From the NCBI GenBank assembly GCA_026545765.1, contig CM048844.1, positions 53,478,932-53,542,931 on the forward strand: a stretch of DNA of 64,000 nt. The letters are read 5' to 3'. The stretch's first letter is position 1, and each line of letters begins with the position of its first letter. The notes below the pieces were generated by a model. It made no database searches, was not told the DNA's origin, and saw only the letters and a program-made list of their open reading frames with translations. Both the position numbers and the translations under genes were made by a program. This stretch comes from Plantago major. Its lineage: Eukaryota > Streptophyta > Magnoliopsida > Lamiales > Plantaginaceae. This document shows positions 1 through 9,800 of this stretch, in pieces.

Positions 1-847
1 AATCAGATTTGCTTTGTCTCCTGTCACGTGCTTCCCACATCCACTATCAAAATGCCACTTTGAATTAGTCCTTAGAGTGTTCTGCACAAAATAGGAAACA
101 GGAGATTAGGTTTCATACCAACAATGGAACCATCTGGACTAAAGAATCTTCCAGCAGGAATCCATTTTTTAATGAATTTCTTAGGAACATTCTTTTGTCT
201 AACAGGAACATAAGGAGGAATTCTAGTTAAATGATTAGTATCATTGTTATTAAGAACTATTTTCTTCCTTGGTGTGTTCCTTGGTGCTCCATTTGGTGCT
301 TTCAGATACCTGTCAGTTTCGAAGTGCGCTTCTCAACAAACTTAGCTTTCTAGCTTGATTTCTTCTATACAGCATTGATTTTCAGTGGCTTGATTTATCT
401 TCCACTTCTGATAATTGCTGTGAGCAATTCTAGCCTTTAACTATCGTTCTTGCTCTTGTTTGTACTCACGAGCAAGTTGTTTCCCGATGGCTTTATAGCC
501 AATACCATTCCGAGCACCTGGTGCTATCTGAGATCTCTTCTCAGCAGCTTTGCTAGTCTCTGGATAATCTATTTTCTTTCCAGAAAACGTGACATAGCAG
601 AATTTGTCAGCTCCGGCAATTTTTTCTTTTTGAGAGACATAGCACTGTGGGTGATTACACTTCTCAGTGTTATGTTTCTTTCCAGAAACATTCCCATCAG
701 TTTTCCTTTGGACTTGTTTTTCCCAAAAAGGCTTAGTCGCAACTGCCTTTCCTTTGTCAACAATCTTAGTTTTCTGACCGATATTGTAGATTGTTTGGGA
801 ATTACCTTGCTGAGCACAGGCAGATGTTAGTCCTTCATTACTCTTAT
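1..847 (-). pseudogene. protease N-terminus and degenerate gag C-terminal/linker region of copia copy 1
   Basis: On the minus strand, positions 1-60 encode the beginning of an aspartic protease: a Phe-Asp-Ser-Gly active-site stretch followed by CGKH and TGDKANL, matching the complete element at 41990-42060. Upstream of it (about 61-847) the sequence is homologous to the Lys-rich gag C-terminal/linker region of the second element (42127-42825), but no single frame stays open, so it is decayed. The open stretch on the plus strand at 450-830 is an antisense shadow of this region. The protease continues beyond the left edge of the window. Confidence 0.75.
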
Positions 848-1072
848 TCAGAGTGGTGGGACTATCTGTGTGTGCGTGTCCAGGCCAAGTCCTCTCTTTT
901 CTGAAGGATCTCTTAAATAAGATTGTACTTCAGTAAGAGTGTCACTAGCTTTGGCATAAGATTGAAAAGATAGTTCTTTATTTTTGAGTTCCTTATTCTT
1001 AGAAAGAAGATCTTCACATTTCTTTTGAAGATTGGCCATCGCTTCTTTATGTGACTTTTCGGTCTCAGATAT
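848..1072 (-). pseudogene. gag C-terminal extension beyond an in-frame TAG
   Basis: The reading frame of the 1073-2620 gag continues after its TAG for about 75 codons, with more Glu/Lys/Leu-rich coiled-coil-like sequence (for example KCEDLLSKNKELKNKE), before reaching a stop at 848. The continuity of frame and of composition suggests that the TAG is a point mutation, or less likely a leaky stop, rather than the original gag terminus. Confidence 0.6.
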
Positions 1073-2620
1073 CTAAGCCTTGAGAAATGCATTTTCAGCA
1101 TGCTTTTTCTCAGATATATTGATTAATTGAGAATTTTCCTTCACAAGAGAATTCTTTTCTTCTTCAAGGTTTTCCGCTCTAGCTCGGATCATTAGAAATT
1201 CTCTTTCGTAGAGATCAAGTTGTCTTTTGAGATTTTCCAGATCTTTGATTCCCTCTTCATCACTTTCATAAGTATAGCAGGAAGTATGTGTTGCCTCATC
1301 AGCCATTAGACAAGGTTCAATGTTGGAGATATCTGGAAAGATTTCTTCAGCCATACCACACACTTCTTTATTCTTTTGACCAAAGTCAATTATTTCATGA
1401 GAGACACCGCACATTTCTGGGGAAGGCAGTGTGGAATCATCTGAATCCTCATCCTCAGAGTCAGATTCAATATCTAGAGCATCCAGTTGGATTTGAATCT
1501 TTTTCCTTTCTTCCGTGAGCATAGCTCTCTGACTTCTTTTGAAGATTCTTCTGTCATTCTTATCACCTGTCTTTAGTTTGTTGAAGGCTGGGCAATCCTT
1601 CTTGAAATGACCAGGTTTCTGACAATAGAAACAGATATCGTTTCCGATTTCTGCTTCCTCAGTACTAGATACTTTTTGAGCAGACTGGTTCAGTGAGCTT
1701 TGCATATTTTTGTACTGGTGGTAGTTTGAGCCTAGATGCTTTTTCAGCTTCTCTTTGGCTTTTCTTCTCTCAATTTCTCGACTGACATATTTTCCCATTT
1801 GCTTTACAGCAAGAGCATCCTCAGTCACCTCCTTACCTTTCTTCTTTTCAGAAGTTCCTTGAGCAACTAGAGCAACATTCTGAAACTTCTCAGTTGTTTG
1901 TTCTCTTTGGGTTGTCTCATAGTCAACAGTGGCAAGGTGAGAGAAAAGTTCCACATGAGTGATATCTGGCATTCCTTGGTTAAAGAAGAAAAACTTTGTG
2001 TGTTTCCAGTTATGATTTAGACTTCTCACAATAGTCTTAATCTTTTCTGACTGAGTATATCTATTACTCTCACCAAGTGCAGCCATGTCACTCATAAGTG
2101 TTGTAAACCGGAAATCTAGTTCTCCAAGAGTCTCTGTGGGACCTTGTTTAAAGCTTTGGAATTTGAGCTTCAAAACTTCGAACTTATTTTCCTTTGTTTT
2201 CTCAGTGCCGGCACAGATTTCTTCAATCAATTGCCAGGCCACTTTCGCCATTTTTGTACCCCACAGTTTGCACTGTATGTGCTCTGGAGTAGAACGTATG
2301 ATGATATTACGAGCCTGACCATCCAGTCGATTTCTCTTGGCATCTTCCGATGTCCAGAGCTCTCTGGGCTTTGATTCGTAAATAACTTGACTGGCAGGTC
2401 TCCCACTGGTTGACGCATCTGTCTGTGAAGACCCATCGCTTTGTTCTCCGTCTCTAACATTTGAAACCTCAATGACTTTCTTGAGTTGTTGAATGACTAT
2501 CGGGCCATTCTTTATTACTTCGATCATTTCGTCACTGATGGCTTTTAGGTGGAGCATCTTGTTGTTCTTCCATTTTTCATAATTCTCTGGCTTGAGAATT
2601 GGGGCGTCACTTAAAGACAT
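1073..2620 (-). CDS. gag: copia gag polyprotein (copy 1), zinc-knuckle nucleocapsid
   Basis: A 515-residue frame from ATG at 2620, about 100 nt downstream of the PBS, the normal place for a copia gag start. The N-terminal half resembles the plant copia gag (UBN2-like) capsid region, with a conserved start MSLSDAP and a LKPENYEKWK stretch. A CCHC zinc knuckle (CFYCQKPGHFKKDC, residues about 330-343; CX2CX4HX4C) would bind retroelement RNA. An acidic segment and a Glu/Lys-rich coiled-coil-like tail follow. The frame ends at TAG (1073-1075), but the same frame continues coil-like sequence to about 848, so the TAG may be a nonsense mutation inside a longer gag. Gag forms the virus-like particle in the cytoplasm. 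It is better preserved than gag in the second element. Confidence 0.9.
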   Translation of the reverse strand: MSLSDAPILKPENYEKWKNNKMLHLKAISDEMIEVIKNGPIVIQQLKKVIEVSNVRDGEQSDGSSQTDASTSGRPASQVIYESKPRELWTSEDAKRNRLDGQARNIIIRSTPEHIQCKLWGTKMAKVAWQLIEEICAGTEKTKENKFEVLKLKFQSFKQGPTETLGELDFRFTTLMSDMAALGESNRYTQSEKIKTIVRSLNHNWKHTKFFFFNQGMPDITHVELFSHLATVDYETTQREQTTEKFQNVALVAQGTSEKKKGKEVTEDALAVKQMGKYVSREIERRKAKEKLKKHLGSNYHQYKNMQSSLNQSAQKVSSTEEAEIGNDICFYCQKPGHFKKDCPAFNKLKTGDKNDRRIFKRSQRAMLTEERKKIQIQLDALDIESDSEDEDSDDSTLPSPEMCGVSHEIIDFGQKNKEVCGMAEEIFPDISNIEPCLMADEATHTSCYTYESDEEGIKDLENLKRQLDLYEREFLMIRARAENLEEEKNSLVKENSQLINISEKKHAENAFLKA

Positions 2621-2723
2621 CCTGCAGCAGACACACTAAACAAACAAATCAAGTGTAGGTGAAAAGCAGTTAGTGGGCATTATCTGGGATCTAGGTTCAG
2701 TGCAGAAGGCTTGGGAACCTCCT
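2621..2723 (-). other. untranslated leader of copia copy 1
   Basis: About 100 nt between PBS and gag ATG. The part next to the PBS (GAGGTTCCCAAGCC on the minus strand, then a CAGTGC block) is conserved in the second element at 44225-44327. Packaging signals would be expected here, but none can be identified by eye. Confidence 0.6.
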
Positions 2724-2735
2724 GCTCTGATACCA
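2724..2735 (-). promoter_or_regulatory. primer-binding site, initiator tRNA-Met
   Basis: The minus strand reads TGGTATCAGAGC, complementary to the 3' end of plant initiator tRNA-Met and the standard copia PBS. It lies two nucleotides (AG) inside the LTR end, which fixes the orientation of the element and the LTR boundary at 2738. Confidence 0.95.
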
Positions 2736-2737
2736 CT

Positions 2738-4274
2738 TGTTGATCCAGATAACGGCAAAGTAAAAGACTTTAGGGGGGGGGGGGTGAATAGTCTTTTAAA
2801 ACTTTTTTCGATAAACACAGTTTCTCAGATATCCGTGACGATATCTGATACGTAATTTCAGAGAGCGGAAGACTTTTCTGTGATAAGTGCACGTGCTCAG
2901 CAAGATAAGTGTAAGTACTTTGCAAGATAAGTAAAGCAAGTAATAAACTGCAGAAAGTAAATAACACAAGTCTTTTTATAGTGGTATCTGAAGGTGGCGT
3001 AATCCTTCAACTAATCCACTTCGGCCTTTCTCAGACCTAGAATCCACTAAGACAGCTAAATGAGGTAACCTTACAGATATCTTCTCTTGATTCCTAAATA
3101 CACTAGGTTCCCAACCAAGTGTTCCCCCTGAGTTATTCCCCGGATTTCACAGCCAAGTACTTCCTGTACTCAGAAACCTTTTGAGCTGTTCCTTAGTTTC
3201 CCAAACTAAGTACTTCCTGTGCTCAATAACCTTGGAGTTATTCCTTAATTTCCCAAACTAAGTACTTCTTGTACTCCACGCCGTTTAAGGTGTTGGTTAA
3301 GGTAAATTGTCAGGTGAGATTCTTTAATAACTTGTTCAGTTATTCAGATAGCTCTATAAATCAAGTCTATGAAAAATGTTCAAGAGAATGAAGCTCAGAT
3401 ATGAAATCTTAGTTCAACTCTTTCACAAATAACAATGCTCGTTAAGGATCAGGACACTTAGAACTTTTGTGCTACTTAGAATCAAGAGCTTTGGTCGCAA
3501 CAGAAAGCTTGAAGGTAAGTAGTTTGCTTGAGAGAGCTTGTGAGAATATTCAGTATGTAGTTCTGTGTTGTCTAAGGTGTGTTCTCAAGCAGTCTAAGTG
3601 TTGATATTAATAGATGAATTTGAGTGCCGTTAGAATAGTATCCGTTAGGCTTAAATCAAATTCAAACTATTGATATCTGAGTATAGTACTGTAGCAGGTT
3701 TGTCTTCTTCTCCAGAAGCTACAACTTTTATTCAGACATTTATGTCCGCACATTTAATGCATTGTACTATACTTTGTTCTGTAGTGCCAACGGAACTATG
3801 CAAGCTTTCTGAAGCAGATACCACTTGTTTAAACAACTTGTTATAATATATTTCTTTTTCAGAAGCATATTTTATGTCCAAGGTATCTGAGTGTAGATAT
3901 CTGTGGGCACTTTCCTCGTCTCAGAAACCTTTTATTCTCAGATATCTTTTGCAACACTTGTGTTTCGAAACACTTGTTTCTTCAAGATATCCGGACATAG
4001 GTATCTGACAAACCCTTGTCTTCAGCAATCTTGTGTAGTCTTCAAATCTTCAAATCCGTTGAACTTTTCCTGCTGGATGCCTCCTCATTGGTCTTCTTCA
4101 GAAAATAAAAATTACATTTCGAGACCTAACATCCTATACAAGATTTGCTAGACTATCATACTTAGTGAGTTTCCTCTTTTACAATGTTCAAGTGAACCAA
4201 GGGTACTAATCACATTTCTGAGCTAAGATAAGTCATTAGGTTGCTGATCAAAATCTAAACAGATAATCCTAACA
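2738..4274 (-). repeat. 5' LTR of copia copy 1 (1537 bp)
   Basis: Bounded on the minus strand by TGTTAGGATT at 4274 and CTGGATCAACA at 2738, giving TG...CA termini. It aligns along its length with both LTRs of the second element (1409 and 1417 bp) but is more diverged and longer. Part of the extra length is a third copy of a roughly 53-bp internal repeat at 3155-3267. A G run on the plus strand near 2773-2783 is shared by all three LTRs but varies in length. The TATATATA present in the other LTRs is degraded here (TATTAATA near 3605-3612). Confidence 0.93.
3155..3267 (-). repeat. LTR-internal ~53-bp tandem repeat with AAGTACTT palindrome (3 copies)
   Basis: The palindrome AAGTACTT recurs at 3155-3162, 3208-3215 and 3260-3267, each followed by TCNTGTNCTC-like sequence and, in the first two copies, AACCTT. 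The corresponding LTRs at 32029-32089 and 44728-44788 have only two copies. Sirevirus LTRs are known for repeated palindromic motifs; whether this is that motif cannot be decided here. Confidence 0.85.
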
Positions 4275-5183
4275 ATTTGTTTGTTGTTTAAATCTTAATT
4301 AGAGTCCTTCGTTTGAGATATAACTCCTTTCTGTGTATTTTTTAAATCTCTAATAGACTTTTTTGTTTCTCATTATCACACTCCTCTAGTGTGTTGTTTA
4401 TCTCTCAAGTAGAGTTGTTCGTTTGTTGTTAATCCCACTCCTTTTGTGTGTTGTTTAACTCTTTATTAGAGTTCTTCGTCTGTGATACTCTTACTCCTTT
4501 CTGTGTAATTTTTAAATCTCGAATAGACCTTTTCGTTTCTCATAATCCCACTCCTACTGTGTGTTGTTTATCTCTCAAGCAAAGTTGTTCGGTTGTTGTT
4601 TATCCCACTCCTTTTGTGTGTTGTTTAACTCTCCATTAGAGTTCTTCGTTTGTGATACTCTTACTCCTTTCTGTGTATATTTTAAATCTCGAATAGACTT
4701 TTTCGTTTCTCATTATCACACTCCCTTAGTGTGTTGTTTATCTCTCAAGTAGAGTTGTTCGTTTGTTGTTAATCCCACTCCTTTTGTGTGTTGTTTCACT
4801 CTTAATTAGAGTTCTTCGATTGACATAGAACTCCTTTCTGTGTATTTTTTAAATCTCGAATAGACTTTTTCGTTTCTCATTGTCACACTACTTTAGTGTG
4901 TTGTTTATCTCTCAAGCAGAGTTGTTCGTTTGTTGTTAATCCCACTCCTTTTGTGTGTTGTTTAACTCATAATTAGAGTTCTTCGTCTGTGATACTGTTA
5001 CTCCATTCTGTGTAATTTTTAAATCTCGAATAGACCTTTTCATGTCTCATTATCCCACTCCTTTTGTGTTTTGTTTACCTCTCAGGCAAAGTTGTTCGTT
5101 TGTTGTTTATCCCACTCTCCATTAGAGTTCTTCGTTTGTGATGCTCTTACTCTTTTTTGTGTATTTTTTAAATCTCGAATAGA
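4275..5183. repeat. satellite array segment A (about 5 monomers)
   Basis: Five to six monomers of the 170-bp satellite between copia copy 1 and LINE copy 1. Private variants (GACATAGAAC at about 4825, CATTGTCACACTAC at about 4878) recur near 23570-23640, showing that this segment was duplicated together with the LINE. No gene is present; open frames here are satellite reading frames. Confidence 0.95.
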
Positions 5184-6060
5184 TTTTTTTTTTTTTTGTT
5201 TGGAACGAACATTAATGTTTTATTTCCTTCCAATCAGTTAAGTACACGCCGATCCAAGGATCCAGGCAAAGTATCGAGAATACTCTAAATGACTAGTAGA
5301 GACAAGGTAAAATGCTAATCTATCAAGCTAACATTAAACGTGCACAATGTGCCCGCAATCGGGGATCAGTACAATTCCAAGGTGTTGATTTGCGGGTTGC
5401 TTCTGGAAGTAGACCGCATTCCTTTCCATCCAAACGGCATAAATTGTTTCCGCAAAGGCGCTTTTCAAGAGCTTTGCTTTCCAATGTTTGCCCCCGAAGC
5501 GCCTGCACATCACGTCCAATTCCATGCTCCAGCCGTGGGGTGTACGGTTGATATGCAGCCATTTCATCACCCGGCCCCAGATACGATTCGTATAGGGACA
5601 TTCGAAAAATAAGTGCTGTTGGGTTTCTGCTTGCGGACATAACATGCAGGATGGGTCAATGCCAGGGTCCCATATGCGGATCCTGTCTCGGGTTGCCAAG
5701 CGCTCATGGAGAGCCATCCAGGTACAGAACATAGCCCGAGGCCTTGCCTTGTTTCCGAACCAAAACTTCTTCCATTTGACATCATGTTTGGTACCTCGAA
5801 TCTCCTTGTATAATAGCCTGGTAGGGAACTTAGGAGCCATCAGCGTCATCGGCCATATATGAGAGGATTGCACAAGTGAACGTGCCTTCCTTGCAACTTT
5901 CATAATCCAGGAACAATTCACATTTATCATGACATCCACGATATTGCGGTCCTTTATGTAATAACAATGTATCCATTTCACCCACAACCTGTCCGCTTTG
6001 ATGCACAGGTTCCAGAGTAATTTAGCAATGGTGCACTTATTCCAATCAGCAAGGGAAATC
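5184..6060 (-). mobile_element. L1-type LINE 3' fragment, copy 1 (5'-deleted)
   Basis: On the minus strand this ends in a poly(A) tail (14 T on the plus strand, 5184-5197), preceded by AATAAA (5219-5224, minus strand) about 20 nt upstream, and carries the end of ORF2. It is homologous over its whole 877 bp to 23950-24826; I count about 18 substitutions (about 2%). The left flanking satellite is also shared, so both copies derive from one insertion. The right end (6056-6060, AAATC) is a deletion breakpoint, not the original LINE 5' end. Confidence 0.95.
5334..5987 (-). pseudogene. LINE ORF2 C-terminus with reverse-transcriptase zinc-binding domain (copy 1)
   Basis: A 217-codon open frame with no complete RT domain upstream. 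It resembles the zf-RVT domain found at the C-terminus of plant L1-type ORF2 proteins: a Trp-rich segment and a CX2CX7HX4C zinc motif (CMLCPQAETQQHLFFEC), then a region ending MERNAVYFQ. In an intact element this part follows RT and helps nucleic-acid binding during target-primed reverse transcription. Here the endonuclease and RT are absent because the element is truncated by a deletion at 6060. The plus-strand frames across this region are shadows. Confidence 0.9.
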
Positions 6061-6842
6061 TCAATTAGTGTTTTTCGTTTGTGATACTCTTACTCCTTTC
6101 TGTGTAATTTTTAAATCTCCAATAGACCTTTTCGTTTCTCATTATCCCACTCCTTTAGTGTGTTGTTTATCTCTTAAGAAGAGATGTTCGTTTGGTGTTT
6201 ATCCCACTACATTTATTTGTTGTTTAACTCTTAATTAGATTTCTTCGTTTGAGATAGAACTCCGTTCTGTGTATTTTTTAAATCTCTAATAGACTTTTTC
6301 GTTTCTCACTATCACACACCTCTAGTGTGTTGTTTATCTCTCAAGTAGAGTTGTTCGTTTGTTGTTAATCCCACTCCTTTTGTGTGTTGTTTAACTCTTA
6401 ATTAGAGTTCTTCGTCTGTGATACTCTTACTCCTTTCTGTGTAATTTTTAAATCTCGAATAGACCTTTTCGTTTCTCATAATCCCACTCCTTTTGTGTTT
6501 TGTTTATCTCACAGGCAAAGTTGTTCGTTTATTGTTTATCCCACTCCTTTTGTGTATTGTTTAACTCTCCATTAGAGTTCTTCGTTTGTGATACTCTTAC
6601 TCCTTTCTGTGTATTTTTTTAAATCTCGAATAGACTTTTTCGTTTCTCATTATCACCATCCTTTAGTGTGTTGTTTATCTCTCAAGCAGAGTTGTGTTCG
6701 TTTGTTGTTAATCCCACTTATTTTGTGTGTTGTTTAACTTTTAATTAGAGTTCTTCGTCTAAGATACCCTTACTCCTTTCTGTGTAATTTTTAAATCTCG
6801 AATAGAGCTTTTCCTTTCTCATTATCCCACTCCTTTAGTGTT
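6061..6842. repeat. satellite segment between LINE copy 1 and the 12-mer array
   Basis: Continuous 170-bp monomers. The first monomer carries TCTTAAGAAGAGATGTTCG (about 6172-6190), also found at 26043-26061 on the far side of LINE copy 2, which identifies it as the right flank of the duplicated LINE locus. From about 6240 the monomer types follow the order of the 2.04-kb higher-order repeat. No gene seen. Confidence 0.93.
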
Positions 6843-9800
6843 TTGTTTACCTCTCAGGCAATGTTGTTCGTTTGTTGTTTATCCCACTCCTTTAGTGTGT
6901 TGTTTAACTCTCCATTAGAGTTCTTCGTTTGTGATGCTCTTACTCTTTTTTTTGTATTTTTTAAATATCGAAAAAACATTTTCGTTTCACATGATCCCAC
7001 TCCTTTAGTGTATTGTTTATCTCTCAAGCAGAGTTCTTCGTTTGTTGTTATTCCCACTCCGTTTCAGTGTTGTTTAACTCTTAATTAGAGTTCTTCGTCT
7101 GTGATACTCTTACTCCATTATGTGTAATTTTTAAATCTCGAATAGACCCTTTCGTTTCTAATTATCCCACTCCTTTAGTGTGTTGTTTATCTCTAAACCA
7201 GAGTTGTTCGTTAGTTGTTTATCCCACTCCATTAGTTTGTTGTTTAACTCTTAATTAGAGTTCTTCGTTTGAGATAGAACTCCTTTCTGTGTATTTTTTG
7301 AATCTCTAATAGACTTTTTCGTTTCTCATTATCACACTCCTTTAGTGTGTTGTTTATCTCTCAAGTAGAGTTGTTCGTTTGTTGTTTATCCCACTCCTTG
7401 TGTGTGTTGTTTAACTCTTAATTAGAGTTCTTAAATGCGTGATACTCTTACTCCTTTACATGTAATTTTAAATCTCGAATAAACCTTTTCGCTTTCTCAT
7501 AATCCCTCCTTTTGTGTGTTGTTTATCTCTCGAGCAAAGTTGTTCATTTGTAGTTTATCCCACTCCTTTTGTGTGTTGTTTAACTCGCATTAGAATTCTT
7601 CGTTTATCATACTCATACTCCTTTTGTGTATATTTTAAATGAATAGACTTTTTCGTTTCTCATTATCCCACTCTGTAGTGTGTTGTTTGCCTCTCAAGTG
7701 GAGTTGTTCGTTGTTGTTAATCCCACTCCTTTTGTGTGTTGTTTAATTCTTAATTAGAGTTCTTCGTCATGATACTCTTACTCCTTTCGTGTAATTTTTA
7801 AATCTCGAATAGAACTTTTCGCTTCTCATAATCCCACTCCTTTTGTATGTTGTTTATCTATCAGGCAAAGTTGTCTGTTTGTTGTTTATCCCACTCCTTT
7901 TGTTTGTTGTTTAACTCTCCATTAGAGTTCATCGTTTGTGATACTCTTACTCCTTTCTATGTATATTTTAAATCTCGAATATACTTTTTCATTTCTCATT
8001 ATACCACTCCATTTGTATGTTGTTTATCTGTCAGGCAAGGCTGTTCGTTTGTTGTTTGTCCCACTCCTTAACTTTGTTTGTTGTTTAACTCTCCATTAGA
8101 GTTCATCATTTGTGATACTCTTACTCCTTTATGTGTATATTTTAAATCTCGAATATACTTTTTCGTTTTGTCATTATACCACTTCTTTAGTGTGTTGTTT
8201 ATCTCTCAAGCAGAGTTGTTCGTTTATTGTTAATCCCACTCCTTTGTGTGTTGTTTAACTCTTAATTAGAGTTCTTCGTTTGAGATAGAACTCCTTTCTG
8301 TGTATTTTTTAAATCTCTAATAGACTTTTTCGTTTCTCATTATCACACTCCTCTAGTGTGTTATTTTTCTCTCAAGTAGAGTTGTTCGTTTGTTGTTAAT
8401 ACCACTAGTTTTGTGTGTTGTTTAACTCTTAATTAGAGTTCTTCGTCTGTGATACTCTTACTCCTTTACATGTAATTTTAACTCTCGACTAGACCTTTTA
8501 GTTTCTCCTCATCCCACTCCTTTTGTGTGTTGTTTATCTCTCAGGCAAATTTGTTCGTTTGTTATTTATCCCACTCCTTTTGTGTGTTGTTTAACTCTGC
8601 ATTAGAGTTCTTCGTTGTGATACTCTTACTCCTTTACGTATTTTTTAAATCTCGAATAGACTTTTTCGTTTCTCATTATCACCATCCTTTAGTGTGTTGT
8701 TTATCTCTCAGCGAGTTGTGTTCGTTTGTTGTTAATCCCACTTATTTTGTGTGTTGTTTAACTTTTAATTAGAGTTCTTCGTCTATGATACCCTTACTCC
8801 TTTACGTGTAATTTTAAATCTCGAATAGAGCTTTTCCTTTCTCATTATCCCACTCCTTTAGTGTTTTGTTTACCTCTCAGGCAATGTTGTTCGTTTGTTG
8901 TTTATCCCACTCCTTTAGTGTGTTGTTTAACTCTCCATTAGAGTTCTTCGTTTGTGATGCTCTTACTCTTTTTTTTGTATTTTTTAAATATCGAATAAAC
9001 ATTTTCGTTTCACATGATCCCACTCCTTTAGTGTATTGTTTATCTCACAAGCAGAGTTCTTCGTTTGTTGTTATTCCCACTCCGTTTGAGTGTTGTTTAA
9101 CTCTTAATTAGAGTTCTTCGTCTGTGATACTCTTACTCCATTATGTGTAATTTTTAAATCTCGAATAGACCCTTTCGTTTCTAATTATCCCACTCCTTTA
9201 GTGTGTTGTTTATCTCTAAACCAGAGTTGTTCGTTAGTTGTTTATCCCACTCCATTAGTTTGTTGTTTAACTCTTAATTTGAGTTCTTCGTTTGAGATAG
9301 AACTCCTTTCTGTGTATTTTTTGAATCTCTAATAGACTTTTTCATTTCTCATTATCACACTCCTTTAGTGTGTTGTTTGTCTCTCAAGTAGAGTTGTTCG
9401 TTTGTTGTTTATCCCACTCCTTGTGTGTGTTGTTTAACTCTTAATTAGAGTTCTTCGTCTGTGATACTCTTACTCCTTTCTGTGTAATTTTTAAATCTCG
9501 AATAAACCTTTTCGTTTCTCATAATCCCACTCCTTTTGTGTGTTGTTTATCTCTCAGGCAAAGTTGTTCATTTGTTGTTTATCCCACTCCTTTTGTGTGT
9601 TGTTTAACTCTGCATTAGAATTCTTCGTTTATCATACTCATACTCCTTTTTGTATATTTTAAACTGAATAGACTTTTTCGTTTCTCATTATCCCACTCCT
9701 GTAGTGTGTTGTTTGCCTCTCAAGTGGAGTTGTTCGTTTGTTGTTAATCCCACTCCTTTTGTGTGTTGTTTAATTCTTAATTAGAGTTCTTCGTCTGTGA

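Larger units (their letters stand above)
1..4274 (-). mobile_element. Ty1/copia (Sirevirus-like) LTR retrotransposon, copy 1, cut by window edge
   Basis: Read on the minus strand this is the 5' half of a copia element: 5' LTR (2738-4274), PBS (2724-2735), gag (from 2620 down), and the start of the protease, with the DSG active-site codons at 40-48. The rest of pol lies outside the window. LTR, PBS, leader and gag are clearly homologous to the complete element at 31632-45750, so both belong to one family. The LTR outer end (CCTAACA on the plus strand, 4268-4274) is followed directly by satellite sequence, so the element is inserted in the array. The candidate target-site duplication on this side is ATTTG (4275-4279); its partner is off-window. 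Assignment to copia is firm; the Sirevirus assignment rests on family layout. Confidence 0.93.

Noticed and set aside
450..830. Plus-strand open frame of 126 codons at the left edge, with hydrophobic stretches
   Set aside because: It lies antisense to the decayed gag C-terminal region of the copia element; the hydrophobic pattern is the complement of Lys/Glu-rich coding sequence.
2770..2785. Plus-strand G run as a G-quadruplex
   Set aside because: It is a single G tract without three further nearby runs; only length variation between LTRs is notable.
5184..6060. LINE copy 1 as an independent insertion with its own 5' truncation
   Set aside because: Left and right flanks match LINE copy 2, and its right end is explained by an AAATC microhomology deletion.
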